Shown: positions 26,013 through 34,714, counted from the stretch's first letter. The stretch: 64,000 nucleotides of DNA from an uncultured Desulfatitalea sp. (GCA_937868765.1 CALMNL010000003.1:1-64000); one strand, 5' to 3'. The notes: generated by a model not told the origin, from the letters alone. Numbers and translations are program-made.

Positions 26013-26813
26013 ATGCAACGATCCCTGGCTGCCCCGGACCTCGGCGAATTGAACGCCTTTGCGCTGCAGGCCGTCCAGAAAATCGGACAGGAAGCCCTGA
26101 AATTTTACGGCAAGGGGCAATCGGGTCTGCCCTTCGACCAGAGTCTGGTCACCCAGGCCGAATTGCACTTGAACGATGCTTTCCTGGATCATCTCTCCGC
26201 GCGCTTCCCGGATCATCAGCTTTACGGTCGAGAACCGGTAACCGAAGGATACAGTCACGAAGGCAAACGGTTCCTGTGGATATTCGATCCCCTGGACGGC
26301 GTAGACAATTTTCAGACCGGCATTCCCATCTGGGGCATGTCCCTCTCCCTGTACGAAAACCATTGGCCGGTGCTCGGCGTCTTTTTCATGCCGGCGACCA
26401 AGGACCTTTTCAGGGCCGTAGCCGGTGAGCCGGCTTACTGGAACGATCGGCCGATCCACCTCTCCGACCGTGGCGATCTCTCCCAGGAGAGCATCATTCT
26501 CACCTATTCTCGCTTCAATCAAAGCTATCGTTCAAGATTTACCGGTAAAATCAGGGCAATGGGCAGCACCGGGGTCCACCTGTGCTACGTCTCCATGGGG
26601 CGGGCCGATGCGGCCATCGTGGCCAACGAATATTTCAAGGATTTGGCAGCGCTGCGGGTGATCGTGGAATCGGCGGGCGGCAAAATGTACAAGCTGGATG
26701 GTTCCGCCTTTTTGTTGGGCGATTACCTCGATGGCCAGAAGATCGATGAGCCGGTGGTGATTGCCAACCCGGCCAATGTCGAGGCGGTTTTAAGCTCTCT
26801 GCAAAAGTGGTGA
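26013..26813 (+). CDS. Inositol-monophosphatase-family phosphatase
   Basis: The 266-residue protein has the metal-binding signature DPLDGVDNFQTG (about 92-103) of the IMPase/FBPase/CysQ superfamily. The second motif is less usual, with VAN in place of the common WDxA region (RADAAIVANEYFKDLAALR), though the DLAA that follows keeps the metal Asp. It should hydrolyse a phosphate ester, such as inositol phosphate, fructose bisphosphate or PAP; the substrate is not decidable here. The start is chosen from AAAGGAGTCAGC before the ATG at 26013. Nothing nearby suggests a pathway. Confidence 0.8.
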   Translation: MQRSLAAPDLGELNAFALQAVQKIGQEALKFYGKGQSGLPFDQSLVTQAELHLNDAFLDHLSARFPDHQLYGREPVTEGYSHEGKRFLWIFDPLDGVDNFQTGIPIWGMSLSLYENHWPVLGVFFMPATKDLFRAVAGEPAYWNDRPIHLSDRGDLSQESIILTYSRFNQSYRSRFTGKIRAMGSTGVHLCYVSMGRADAAIVANEYFKDLAALRVIVESAGGKMYKLDGSAFLLGDYLDGQKIDEPVVIANPANVEAVLSSLQKW

Positions 26814-26838
26814 TGCCAGCCGGAAGGCCGAGGCGCGA

Positions 26839-27015
26839 TCAGGCATCTTTGGCCTTCTTGGCGGATGGATCGCTGCGGTCGTCACGTTTGTAGAAATAAG
26901 CGCAGACAGCCAGCACGCAGCTGGAAACCATGCAAAAGAGCCAAATCTCGTCCGATGTCCGGCGTTCCAGCAGGTAAAAGACCCAGGCAAGCAATATCAA
27001 CAGTTTCGGGTTCAT
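26839..27015 (-). CDS. Small two-segment membrane protein
   Basis: This 58-residue protein starts MNPKLLILLAWVFYLLERR. It has two hydrophobic segments (about 4-16 and 24-43) and a charged Lys/Asp-rich tail. A GCGGAGTG sequence stands about ten bases before the ATG. It is convergent with the phosphatase gene and ends 26 bases after that gene's stop. I do not recognise a family. The clean hydrophobic-then-charged layout and the good ribosome binding site argue that it is real. Confidence 0.5.
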   Translation of the reverse strand: MNPKLLILLAWVFYLLERRTSDEIWLFCMVSSCVLAVCAYFYKRDDRSDPSAKKAKDA

Positions 27016-27120
27016 CGTCAGTCACTCCGCTCAGGTGTTGCGCGAGACGTTGCCAAGGTGTGCCCCTTACACATCTTTTCAGGGGCATTCGAAATTCATA
27101 TCGGCCGTTTTGAAAAGATC

Positions 27121-27329
27121 TTAAATCGGTTCGAGAGCGGAATATTCCCTTTCAATTTCGGTAAATTTTTTGAAAGCGGTGAGAAAAAGCTTGAAGCCGG
27201 CCATCTCCAGGTAGGCATAAAAAGGCGTGACCAGCAAAAGGGCCAGAATCACGTGGTAATGGAGGAGAGGAGATCGGCCAGGGGCTGAACCGTGATGAAT
27301 TTCAGGCCTTTTCGAATTGGAACAGTCAT
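27121..27329 (-). pseudogene. Possible frameshifted small gene after the primase-helicase
   Basis: Seven bases after the primase-helicase stop, an ATG at 27329 opens 26 codons (MTVPIRKGLKFITVQPLADL...) and then meets a stop. The adjacent frame continues as a hydrophobic segment (VILALLLVTPFYAYLEM) with a charged tail ending EREYSALEPI. The two halves join well at a GGAGGAGAGGAG repeat (27261-27272), a likely slip site. Alternatively, the second frame alone, opening at 27357, is a real gene. Either way the product would be about 70-78 residues and membrane-associated. Confidence 0.35.
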
Positions 27330-27335
27330 GCCTGG

Positions 27336-29108
27336 CTAAACTTCCTTGAATCGCCAATAAGGAAAATCCAGTTCATACTGGGCCACGGGGCCGGGCGAGG
27401 ACTCGCGGCTGGCCACCATCCACAGGATGCTTTTGCGCGCCTGGGTCGTGACCGGGGCCATGGGGTCCCAGTCCGGCATCAGGATCAGCGCATTATCGGC
27501 GCTGTATTCGATATCGCCCGACTCCTTGAAAGAACTCAGGTCCGGCTTTTCGCCGTATCCGCCGCCCTTGCCGCGGGTCAACTCGCTGATCACCAGAAAG
27601 CAGGCATTGTATTCGTCCCTGATGGCTTCCAGCTGCCGCAGCCAGGAATCGATGCCCGTGCGCCGTTCCGTCAGATCCTTGAAGGGCAGCTTGTGGAGGC
27701 TGTCCACCACGATGAGCAGATCATCTTTGCGCGTTTCGTGGCGGATGAAGTCGATGTGCCGGCGCATGGTGTCCGGAGTCAACTGGCGGTCATTGACCAC
27801 CCGGAAGCAGGGGAGCAGCGTCTGGAACTCACCCAGCGCCTTATCGAGGCTTTGCTTCTCCTCTCCGGTGAGCCCCCCGGCGCGGATCCGTTTTTCCGAC
27901 AGGCGACTCAGCCTCACCAGGGTGCGCATGTAGATCTTCTGGCGGCCGTTTTCAAAATCGTAGTAGATCACCGGCACGGAGCGGCGTGCCACTTCCGACG
28001 AGATCTGCATGAAGAAACACGATTTGCCGGCCTTGGGCGGGCCCCCCATGATGTTGATGCCCCGCAGGCCGTCCAGATGCCGATCCATCTTTTCGAACCC
28101 GGTGGCCAAGCCGGGCATCTCTTTGCCACTTTCCTTTTCGAGCAGGGAGATAAAGCGCTCGCGCTCTTTTTCCGGGGAAGCAAACGGCGAAAAGGCTTTG
28201 GACCACCGGATCATCTGTTGAACCGCTTTGGGCATCTCTGCCGCCGGGTCCGCGGCCAGATGGGGCAGGTCCTCTCCCCTTTTGATCCGGCCCGGCCATG
28301 ACAGAATGCGGGCCTTGAAGCCTGCCACCACGGCAAACTCCCGGGCGGCCAGGCGGGCTTCGGGGGTATTGGGCACCAGCAGAAAGAGGTGGGCGATGCG
28401 TGCCAGCCGTTCGGACCTCAGGTTGGCGATCTGGTCGATGGATGGGACGGCAATGGCCGGGTACCCCAGTTCCTTGAGAATCAGGGCATTGAGTTCGCTG
28501 GTGGTGATGAACAGCGCCCCGCCTTCGCAGCGGCCGATCTCCCGGGCATTGAAGACCGCCGCTTCGCCGCTGAAGAAGCTCTCGTCGCCGTGCCAGAATT
28601 GATCCTGCTCCCTTCCCGGCAGCACGCAGTGGGCGGCGTAGGCAAACCCGCTCTCCTGAAAATAAGGGTAGACCAGGTAGCGGCCGTTGAATCCCACGCG
28701 CATCTGTTTGAGGGTGTTCTCCGAAACGCCATATTGGCCGAAGTATCCATACTGATCGGCGCTCATCAGGGCGGCGAACTTGTCCAATTCGACGCCCAGA
28801 TGGCGGGACGGGTAATTCTGGTTGAGGGCATAGGCGTCGGCATCGGGATCGAAGCCCGGCACCTGATGGCCGGTGATATCCATCATCCGCGCGAAGTGGG
28901 CATGAAACCCCCCGGGCACACAGTCGTTCTGGCAGCGGAAGTGACCGCGAAAGTAGCTTTCCGGATTGAGCAGGACCACCAGCCGGCCGGGCTTCTCTTT
29001 TTTTTGCCGGTTGCATATGGGGCAGGGGGCGATCAGATGGGCGCCTTTCCAGGTGGCTTCGGGCAAATGGGCTTCATAGAAGGCCTTGATCTGTTCGAAG
29101 GGGATCAT
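27336..29108 (-). CDS. Primase-helicase fusion (Twinkle / T7 gp4-like)
   Basis: This 590-residue protein begins with a Cys2-Cys2 zinc ribbon like that of DnaG-type primases (CPIC near 29, CQNDC near 59). A TOPRIM-like region follows (about 190-260, ALFITTSELNALILKELG). The C-terminal half is a RecA/DnaB-type helicase core (about 320-560) with Walker A GGPPKAGKS, Walker B LLIVVDS and a later arginine-bearing segment. The DnaB/DnaG pair of the cell is usually encoded by separate genes, so this looks like an accessory or mobile-element-derived replication protein. No phage or plasmid genes flank it. The TOPRIM acidic residues are only partly evident, so primase activity is uncertain. The start is at 29108 (MIPFEQIKAF). 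Confidence 0.75.
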   Translation of the reverse strand: MIPFEQIKAFYEAHLPEATWKGAHLIAPCPICNRQKKEKPGRLVVLLNPESYFRGHFRCQNDCVPGGFHAHFARMMDITGHQVPGFDPDADAYALNQNYPSRHLGVELDKFAALMSADQYGYFGQYGVSENTLKQMRVGFNGRYLVYPYFQESGFAYAAHCVLPGREQDQFWHGDESFFSGEAAVFNAREIGRCEGGALFITTSELNALILKELGYPAIAVPSIDQIANLRSERLARIAHLFLLVPNTPEARLAAREFAVVAGFKARILSWPGRIKRGEDLPHLAADPAAEMPKAVQQMIRWSKAFSPFASPEKERERFISLLEKESGKEMPGLATGFEKMDRHLDGLRGINIMGGPPKAGKSCFFMQISSEVARRSVPVIYYDFENGRQKIYMRTLVRLSRLSEKRIRAGGLTGEEKQSLDKALGEFQTLLPCFRVVNDRQLTPDTMRRHIDFIRHETRKDDLLIVVDSLHKLPFKDLTERRTGIDSWLRQLEAIRDEYNACFLVISELTRGKGGGYGEKPDLSSFKESGDIEYSADNALILMPDWDPMAPVTTQARKSILWMVASRESSPGPVAQYELDFPYWRFKEV

Positions 29109-29334
29109 GATGCCTGTTCCTTTTCTTTCGTTGGGGCGACTTCGGTATTCGAAGTGCGCCCACTGCATCCAGAGGATGGGCGTGCGGGGGCATTATAGGC
29201 CGTGCTTCCGAAGTTGTAAACAAAGCACCTGGAAGCCTGCCGACGGCCCATGGAAGTCGGAGGTGGTATCGTGCCACCCGCGGTGGGGTAAACAGGAAAA
29301 AGAAAAGCGGAAAGGAGAGTTCAGCAGGCGGCCG

Positions 29335-30198
29335 CTATTCCACCTGCTGGATGCCTTCCAGAATCCAGAAATCCTCGGGCCGGTGGGCGTCACGGCTGAA
29401 ATGCCACAATTCTCGCACCTGTTTGGCCGTCCGGTCGCCGTTTTCCCGCAGCATGGCGTCGTAGAGAACGGTGGCCACGGTCTGCTGGTCGATGTCGCGC
29501 ACTTCTACGATGCGGCAGTCGACCATCAGGACTTCGGTTTTGCCGGGATGGGGATCTTCTTGGGCTTGGCGCTGGATTTCGGCGAACACTTCGGTGGAAG
29601 TGAACTGCCGGATGTCGTCGAGATCGCGCTTGTCCCAGGAGACCTGTAGTCTGTTGAAGATGGCTGTGGCACCCTTCTGGAACTCCTCGGCATCAAAACC
29701 CGGGGGCAGGGCGGGCAGTGGCGGCGGTTCACCGTCCGGGGTATATCCCGACTCGCCCCAGCCCTGGCCGGAGCCGCTGTAGAGCGAAGCCGGTATGGAC
29801 GTTTGGGCGGCCATCTGCCGGGCGCGCAGAAAGCGCATCAGGAGTATGAGGCCGCCGCCGATCAGCAGCAGATCCATCAGGCCCGGGCCGCCGAATCCAT
29901 GGCCGCCGCCAAAGAGCAGGGAGCCGATGAGGCCGCCCATGAGAAATCCGCCCAGCATGCCGCCCCAGCGACTGGTCGTCGGCGCTGCCATGCCCGGCTG
30001 GCTGCCGGGAGCGGGTTTGGCTTGGGTGGTGGTCGGGTTCTGGGCCGGCGCCGGGGCGCTGCGTTGATAGGTGGGGCGGCTGCCGAACGAACGGCTGCGG
30101 CCGAAGCGGGCCGCCTCGGCCGTATCGTGCCATAGGTAAAGCAGGGCCGTGGCAAAGCATAGAACCAGAAGGATAGAAAACGGTGCGCTCTTTTTCAT
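29335..30198 (-). CDS. Tim44-domain membrane protein under a Mn2+ riboswitch
   Basis: This 287-residue protein has an N-terminal membrane anchor or signal (about 4-30) and a Pro/Ala-rich linker (about 48-75). Glycine-rich hydrophobic segments follow (about 83-125, GGFLMGGLIGSLLFGGG). The C-terminal Tim44-like domain (about 160-285) contains ATAIFNRLQVSWDKRDLDDI and FWILEGIQQVE. Bacterial Tim44-domain proteins bind membranes or partner proteins, and their roles are poorly known. The start is at 30198, after GGGGAGA. Its leader contains a yybP-ykoY riboswitch, terminator and promoter, so expression should rise with Mn2+. That suggests a link to manganese export or Mn-stress, which the protein sequence alone would not reveal. 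Confidence 0.82.
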   Translation of the reverse strand: MKKSAPFSILLVLCFATALLYLWHDTAEAARFGRSRSFGSRPTYQRSAPAPAQNPTTTQAKPAPGSQPGMAAPTTSRWGGMLGGFLMGGLIGSLLFGGGHGFGGPGLMDLLLIGGGLILLMRFLRARQMAAQTSIPASLYSGSGQGWGESGYTPDGEPPPLPALPPGFDAEEFQKGATAIFNRLQVSWDKRDLDDIRQFTSTEVFAEIQRQAQEDPHPGKTEVLMVDCRIVEVRDIDQQTVATVLYDAMLRENGDRTAKQVRELWHFSRDAHRPEDFWILEGIQQVE

Positions 30199-30209
30199 GA
30201 GGTCTCCCC

Positions 30210-30254
30210 AAAAAAAAACCTTTGCCCGCCTCCGACAACCGGAGCGGGTAAAGG
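30210..30254 (-). terminator. Riboswitch-controlled intrinsic terminator
   Basis: On the minus strand a stem of about 14-16 bases with one bulge or mismatch (30219-30254) is followed by nine U (30210-30218). It ends 11 bases before the ATG. Its 5' arm begins with CCUUUA, which is also the 3' strand of the riboswitch P1 helix. Terminator and ligand-bound aptamer are therefore mutually exclusive. Confidence 0.85.
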
Positions 30255-30362
30255 TCTGGCAAATGGCGATTGGTGTCGCGATCCCGCCTCCGGATGGCAC
30301 AGCCATCGTATTGACGAAGGGCGGGCCGGTGATTGGATCGGCCGGATGCTACTCCCCTTTAT
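30249..30362 (-). promoter_or_regulatory. yybP-ykoY (Mn2+) riboswitch aptamer
   Basis: The minus-strand RNA has the conserved blocks of this class in order. AAAGGGGAGUAGC (30348-30360) comes first, then CGUCAAUACG (30307-30316). Next is a hairpin GAUGGC-UGU-GCCAUC followed by CCGG, then a small GCGA/UCGC hairpin, and last GCCAGACCUUUA (30249-30260). The first and last blocks form P1 (AAAGG with CCUUU). The order and wording match the Bacillus subtilis yybP leader closely. Mn2+ binding should stabilise P1 and stop the overlapping terminator from forming, giving an ON switch. Confidence 0.92.
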
Positions 30363-30370
30363 AGGCGGCG

Positions 30371-30399
30371 ATCCTAAATAAACCCTCGGCCGGTGTCAA
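30371..30399 (-). promoter_or_regulatory. Sigma-70-type promoter of the Tim44-domain gene
   Basis: On the minus strand, TTGACA (30394-30399), a 17-base spacer and TAGGAT (30371-30376) place the transcript start near 30364, just at the 5' end of the riboswitch. Confidence 0.85.
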
Positions 30400-30441
30400 C
30401 TCAAATCGGCGCCATTCCGTGCAGTTGTCGTTTCTCCCGTG

Positions 30442-30470
30442 TTGACACACCTGGTATAGGTCGTTAAACA
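30442..30470 (+). promoter_or_regulatory. Candidate promoter of the AI-2E-family gene
   Basis: TTGACA (30442-30447), a 17-base spacer and TAAACA (30465-30470) lie 65 bases before the ATG at 30535. The -10 is a moderate match. It is back to back with the riboswitch promoter. Confidence 0.6.
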
Positions 30471-30534
30471 GAATGAGGCATTCTCCTTTTATCCAGTGAA
30501 CCCGTAGTCGAATCTCTTCCGCCGGGAGGCGTCA

Positions 30535-31635
30535 ATGCAGCACCAAGGCATCAACCGATGGGTCCTGATCGCGCTGGTTTTTCTGATATCAGCGCTCTTT
30601 CTGGTAATGATCCGCGAATTTCTCATGGCGCTTTTGCTGGCCGGCATCTTTTCCGCCCTGGCGCAGCCCCTCTTTCGCAAGCTCACGCGCCTGCTGGGCA
30701 ACCGGCCCCGGGCGGCCTCGGGGCTTATGCTGCTGATCTTCTGCCTGGTGGTGCTGGTGCCGCTCTCCGGGCTGGTGGGTATCATCACGGCCCAGGCCCT
30801 GAAGGTGGCCCAATCCGTGACGCCCTGGGTTCAGCGGCAGATCGCCGAACCGGCGGCGTTTTCGCACTACCTGGAGAAGATTCCCTACTACCAGGAGCTG
30901 CTCCCCTATCGCGATCAGATTCTGCGCAAGGCGGGCGAACTGGCCAGCAAACTCAGCATGTTTCTGGTGGATGGGCTTTCCGCGGGCGCCAAGGGGACCG
31001 TCCAGTTCCTCTTCATGTTCTTCGTTTTCCTCTACAGCAGCTTTTTCTTCCTGGTGGATGGCGGAAAACTCCTGGAGCGCATGCTCTACTACCTTCCATT
31101 GCAGGATGCCGACGAACAGCGCCTGCTGAACCGGTTTACTTCGGTGACCCGGGCGACCCTCAAGGGTACGGCGGTGATCGGTCTGCTGCAAGGTTGTCTG
31201 GCCGGTCTGGCCTTCGCCGTGGTGGGCATCGACGCGGCGGTGTTCTGGGGCACGGTGATGACGGCGCTCTCGATCATTCCGGCCCTGGGATCGGCCCTGG
31301 TGTGGGTGCCTGCGGCCATCATCCTGGCGGTGGCCGGCAGTTATTTCAAGGCCATCGGGCTGACCCTCTTTTGCGGACTGATCGTGGGCAGTCTGGACAA
31401 CCTGTTGCGCCCGCGTCTGGTGGGCCAGGACACCCAGATGCACGAGTTGATGATCTTCTTCGGCACCCTGGGCGGCATCGCCCTCTTCGGGCTGATCGGT
31501 TTTGTCATCGGACCGATTATCGCCGCGCTCTTCGTGACCATCTGGGAGATTTACGGCGAGGTGTTCCGCGACTATCTGCCGACGGTGCACCACCCCGCGC
31601 CGGTGAAGGGCAAAAAGCCGAAAAAAGCTTCGTGA
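30535..31635 (+). CDS. AI-2E/PerM-family membrane protein
   Basis: The 366-residue integral membrane protein has about eight hydrophobic segments. The pairs at 10-55 and 70-95 come first, then a loop (about 105-150), then further segments from about 155 to 350. It has the family's QLFLxGxxxG-like conserved area (AVIGLLQGCLAGLAFAVVG) and a C-terminal GGIALFGLIGFVIGPIIAAL. Members have been linked to autoinducer-2 export or Na+/H+ antiport, but most are uncharacterised. GGGAGG precedes the ATG. The Lys-rich tail (KGKKPKKAS) is short. It is divergent from the Mn2+-riboswitch gene, and whether it relates to Mn is unknown. Confidence 0.88.
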   Translation: MQHQGINRWVLIALVFLISALFLVMIREFLMALLLAGIFSALAQPLFRKLTRLLGNRPRAASGLMLLIFCLVVLVPLSGLVGIITAQALKVAQSVTPWVQRQIAEPAAFSHYLEKIPYYQELLPYRDQILRKAGELASKLSMFLVDGLSAGAKGTVQFLFMFFVFLYSSFFFLVDGGKLLERMLYYLPLQDADEQRLLNRFTSVTRATLKGTAVIGLLQGCLAGLAFAVVGIDAAVFWGTVMTALSIIPALGSALVWVPAAIILAVAGSYFKAIGLTLFCGLIVGSLDNLLRPRLVGQDTQMHELMIFFGTLGGIALFGLIGFVIGPIIAALFVTIWEIYGEVFRDYLPTVHHPAPVKGKKPKKAS

Positions 31636-31729
31636 ACAAGCGTTCCGGGCGATCCCCAATGGCGCCTTTCAAATCATGGATGCCCGCCGGCATGCCGGCG
31701 CCCCACCCTATCGAATCAAGGGATGCAGG

Positions 31730-34714
31730 TCATAATACCCGCACGCGGTCCACGGTCAGTGTCGCCGCGCCCCAGTTCTGCTCCACCAGGCCGTGGAGCA
31801 GATAGGGCCGGCCGTGGTCCAGCAGATGGCAGAAGCGGTCGTAGGCCTGGGGAAAGAAGGTGGTCTCCAGAAGACCGGTGTCGTCTTCGAAGGTGAGAAA
31901 CTCCATGGGGTCGTCGTGCTTGGTGTGCACCACCTTGCCGGTGATCAGCCAGCCGGCGAAGGCCACGCGGCGGTTTACCCGGCGCACCACTTCGGCGGCC
32001 GTCAGGGCGCCGGCCCGGCGGACCGCATCGTGGAAAAGGGTCATGGGGTGGCGGTCGCACAGGAACCCCAGCACCTTGAACTCCCGGCGCAACCGCTCCC
32101 GGGGATCGTCGGGCGGCAGTGCCGGCGGGGCGATGGCCGCCGGATCGTCGAACAGCGGCAAGGCGCCCTGGGCGGCCTTGCGTCCGGCATGCCACCGGGC
32201 CAGCAGCCAGAGCAGTTGCGCCCGGTGATGCATGGGCGCCAGAGAGTCCAGGGCGCCGCACAGGATCAGGGCCCGGGCTTCGGCCTGGTCGGGGCGCACC
32301 CGCTGGAAGAAATCGCCGGCATCCCGGAAGGGGCGGCGCCGGCGCTGGGCCAGGATGCATTCCATGGTCGCGGCGGCGAGCCCCTTGACCGCCATCAATC
32401 CCACCCGGATCCTGCCGTGACCACCGCGCCAGCGGATCTGGCTGCACTGCACATCGGGTCCTTCGATGGCGACCCCCAGGCGCCGGGCTTCGGAGACGTA
32501 GGCGAAGGTGCTGTAGTAGCCTCCCTGGTTGCTGATCACGGCCGCCATGAACTCGGCCGGAAAGTGGGCCTTGAGATAGGCGGCCTGGAACGAGACCCGG
32601 GCATAGGAGGCGCTGTGGGGTTTGCAGAACGAATAGAAGGCAAAGCTCATCATCATGGCCCACACCGCTTCGATCTGTTCCGGCGTCACGCCTCTTTCCC
32701 GGGCGCCCTGGGAAAAGCGTTGGTAGTAATCCTGCAGCTTGTGTTCCCGGTCTTTCTGGGCCATCACCTTGCGCAGGCCGTCGGCTGCGGCGTCGTCGAA
32801 GCCAGCCAGGGCCATGGCGGCCCGGGAGACATCCTCCTGGTAGACCATGATGCCGAAAGTTTCGTCCAGCACGTCGGCCAGCAGGGGGTGGATGGGGTCC
32901 CAGGCACCGCCGTGCAGCCGCCGGATGTATTCCTGGATGAAGCGGTTGGCCGCGGGCCGGATGATGCTCGAATGGATCACCAGGTGCTCGAAGTCGCCCA
33001 TGCCGGCCTTTTGCTGGAGCAGCCGCGTGGCCGGGCTCTCGATGTAAAAACACCCCATGGTCCAGCCTTGGGCCAGGAACTCCTGGGTGACCGGGTCCTC
33101 CTCCGGTTCCCAGCCGTGCTCGTCGAAATCCACGCCGTTGAAACGCACGTTATGGATAGCGTCGCGGATGACGGCCAGGCTGCGGTTGCCCAAAAGGTCG
33201 ATCTTCACCAGTCCGGCGCTCTCCGCGGCGTCTTTTTCCCATTGGATGATGGGCACCCCCTTGGCCGCCCGCTCCACCGGCACGTAGTCTTGAATGGAGT
33301 CGGGGGTGATCACCACGCCGCCGGGGTGGACCGACAGGTAGCGGGGGATGCCCAGCAACTGCCGGGCCAGGGCCAGAATCTGCGGCCAGGGATCGTCCAG
33401 GGCCAGCTCCCGGGTCTCCGGGTGGCGCTTGAGGTCGGCCAGCAGGTCGGCCTTTTCGTGGGAGTGCCAGAACCAGGGCAGTCGTCCGGTCACCCGGCCG
33501 ATTTCGGCATCGGTCAGGCCGAACACCTTGGCGGTTTCCCGTACGGCCATGCGCGGCTGAAACAGGATGTGGCTGGAGACCATGGCGGCCCGTTCGCCGT
33601 ACTGGTCCAGCACGCTTTGGATCACGGCATCGCGTTCGTCCCAGGCGAAGTCCACGTCGATGTCGGGCGGGTCCTTGCGGCCGGGGTTCAGGAAGCGGCC
33701 GAAGTAGAGGTTGTGCTTGACCGGGCAGACATTGGTGATCCCCAGGCAGTAGGCCACCAGGGAGGCGGCGCCCGAGCCCCGGCCGCAGGTGCGCGGGCTG
33801 CGTCGAACGATGTCGCGCACATTGAGAAAGTAGGATGAAAAGTTCATCCGGGCGATGGTGCGCAGTTCGTGCTCCAGGCGATCCACCATCGGTTCGGGCA
33901 GGTCGTCGCCGTAGCGGCTCCGGGCGCCCTCGTACGCATCCAGGCGCAGGGCGGCGTCGGCACCGTGCCCCCGGGCGTCCTGCCAGGGCGGCATCACCAG
34001 GCCGAAGGCGGGGCCGGTAAAAGTGATCCGGTCGGCCAGGGCCCGGGTGTGGGCGACGGCCTCGGGGCAGGCGGCAAAGCGTTCGGCATAGAGCTGGGGC
34101 GACGCCAGCCAGGCATTGGCCGGCGCCACCTGATCGGCTGGCAGGCGCTCCAGGGTGGTGTTCAGATCGATGGCCCGCAGCAGGCGGTGGAGGAGGTGCT
34201 CCTCGGGGTGCAGGAAGAAGCTGCCCGGCGTGGCCACCAGGGGGAGGCCCAGCTCGCGCGCGGTCCGGCGCAGGGGGTGGGTGGGGGCCAGGGGCGCCCG
34301 GGGCATGGCCGCGGCCAGATCCACGCCGGCCCGGTGCCAGCGGGCCAGCAGATCGACGTCGGAGACGAGTACGATCAAGCCCCGGGCATGGGCCGGCAAG
34401 TCCGCGGCCAGGTCGAAATCGGCGGCCATATGGCGCCGGGTGAGCAGGCGGCACAAGTTGGCGTACCCGGACTGCTCGGCCACCAGGCAGACGGCCCGGC
34501 GGGGGCGGCGCGGATCGGTGACCTCGGCGCCCACGATGGGGGTGAGACCTTCCCGGCCGCAGGTTTCCAAAAAAGGCCACAGGCCATAGAGATTGTTCGT
34601 GTCGGTGAGGGCCAGGCGGGTGTAGCCCAGTTCCCGGGCCTGCCGGCACAGCCGGCGGACCGAGGCCGTGCCCCAGAGCAGCGAATGGTGGGAGCGGACG
34701 GTGAGGGGTATCAT
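31730..34714 (-). CDS. dnaE2: Error-prone DNA polymerase III alpha subunit (ImuC/DnaE2)
   Basis: This 994-residue protein is a C-family polymerase with an N-terminal PHP domain, the palm/fingers region with the catalytic PDIDVDF motif (about 349-355), helix-hairpin-helix elements and a C-terminal OB-fold. The PHP entry motif reads TVRSHHSLLWG, where replicative DnaE usually has a fuller HxHS motif, so the PHP metal site is probably degenerate. The length is shorter than replicative DnaE (about 1150) and fits DnaE2/ImuC. It performs translesion synthesis in the SOS response together with ImuB. It starts six bases after the imuB stop, so the two are co-transcribed. The start at 34714 is chosen on that basis. 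Confidence 0.93.
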   Translation of the reverse strand: MIPLTVRSHHSLLWGTASVRRLCRQARELGYTRLALTDTNNLYGLWPFLETCGREGLTPIVGAEVTDPRRPRRAVCLVAEQSGYANLCRLLTRRHMAADFDLAADLPAHARGLIVLVSDVDLLARWHRAGVDLAAAMPRAPLAPTHPLRRTARELGLPLVATPGSFFLHPEEHLLHRLLRAIDLNTTLERLPADQVAPANAWLASPQLYAERFAACPEAVAHTRALADRITFTGPAFGLVMPPWQDARGHGADAALRLDAYEGARSRYGDDLPEPMVDRLEHELRTIARMNFSSYFLNVRDIVRRSPRTCGRGSGAASLVAYCLGITNVCPVKHNLYFGRFLNPGRKDPPDIDVDFAWDERDAVIQSVLDQYGERAAMVSSHILFQPRMAVRETAKVFGLTDAEIGRVTGRLPWFWHSHEKADLLADLKRHPETRELALDDPWPQILALARQLLGIPRYLSVHPGGVVITPDSIQDYVPVERAAKGVPIIQWEKDAAESAGLVKIDLLGNRSLAVIRDAIHNVRFNGVDFDEHGWEPEEDPVTQEFLAQGWTMGCFYIESPATRLLQQKAGMGDFEHLVIHSSIIRPAANRFIQEYIRRLHGGAWDPIHPLLADVLDETFGIMVYQEDVSRAAMALAGFDDAAADGLRKVMAQKDREHKLQDYYQRFSQGARERGVTPEQIEAVWAMMMSFAFYSFCKPHSASYARVSFQAAYLKAHFPAEFMAAVISNQGGYYSTFAYVSEARRLGVAIEGPDVQCSQIRWRGGHGRIRVGLMAVKGLAAATMECILAQRRRRPFRDAGDFFQRVRPDQAEARALILCGALDSLAPMHHRAQLLWLLARWHAGRKAAQGALPLFDDPAAIAPPALPPDDPRERLRREFKVLGFLCDRHPMTLFHDAVRRAGALTAAEVVRRVNRRVAFAGWLITGKVVHTKHDDPMEFLTFEDDTGLLETTFFPQAYDRFCHLLDHGRPYLLHGLVEQNWGAATLTVDRVRVL

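Noticed and set aside
31685-31700. Perfect 16-base palindrome CGCCGGCATGCCGGCG between the convergent AI-2E and dnaE2 genes
   Set aside because: It is short and GC-rich with no U-tract on either strand; probably a chance dyad or a weak terminator, and no support for more.
31793-33838. Large plus-strand open frame opposite dnaE2
   Set aside because: It is the antisense shadow of a high-GC gene, with no motif or ribosome binding site. The same applies to the long opposite-strand frames over lpdA, TreY, aceE, glgA and glgE.
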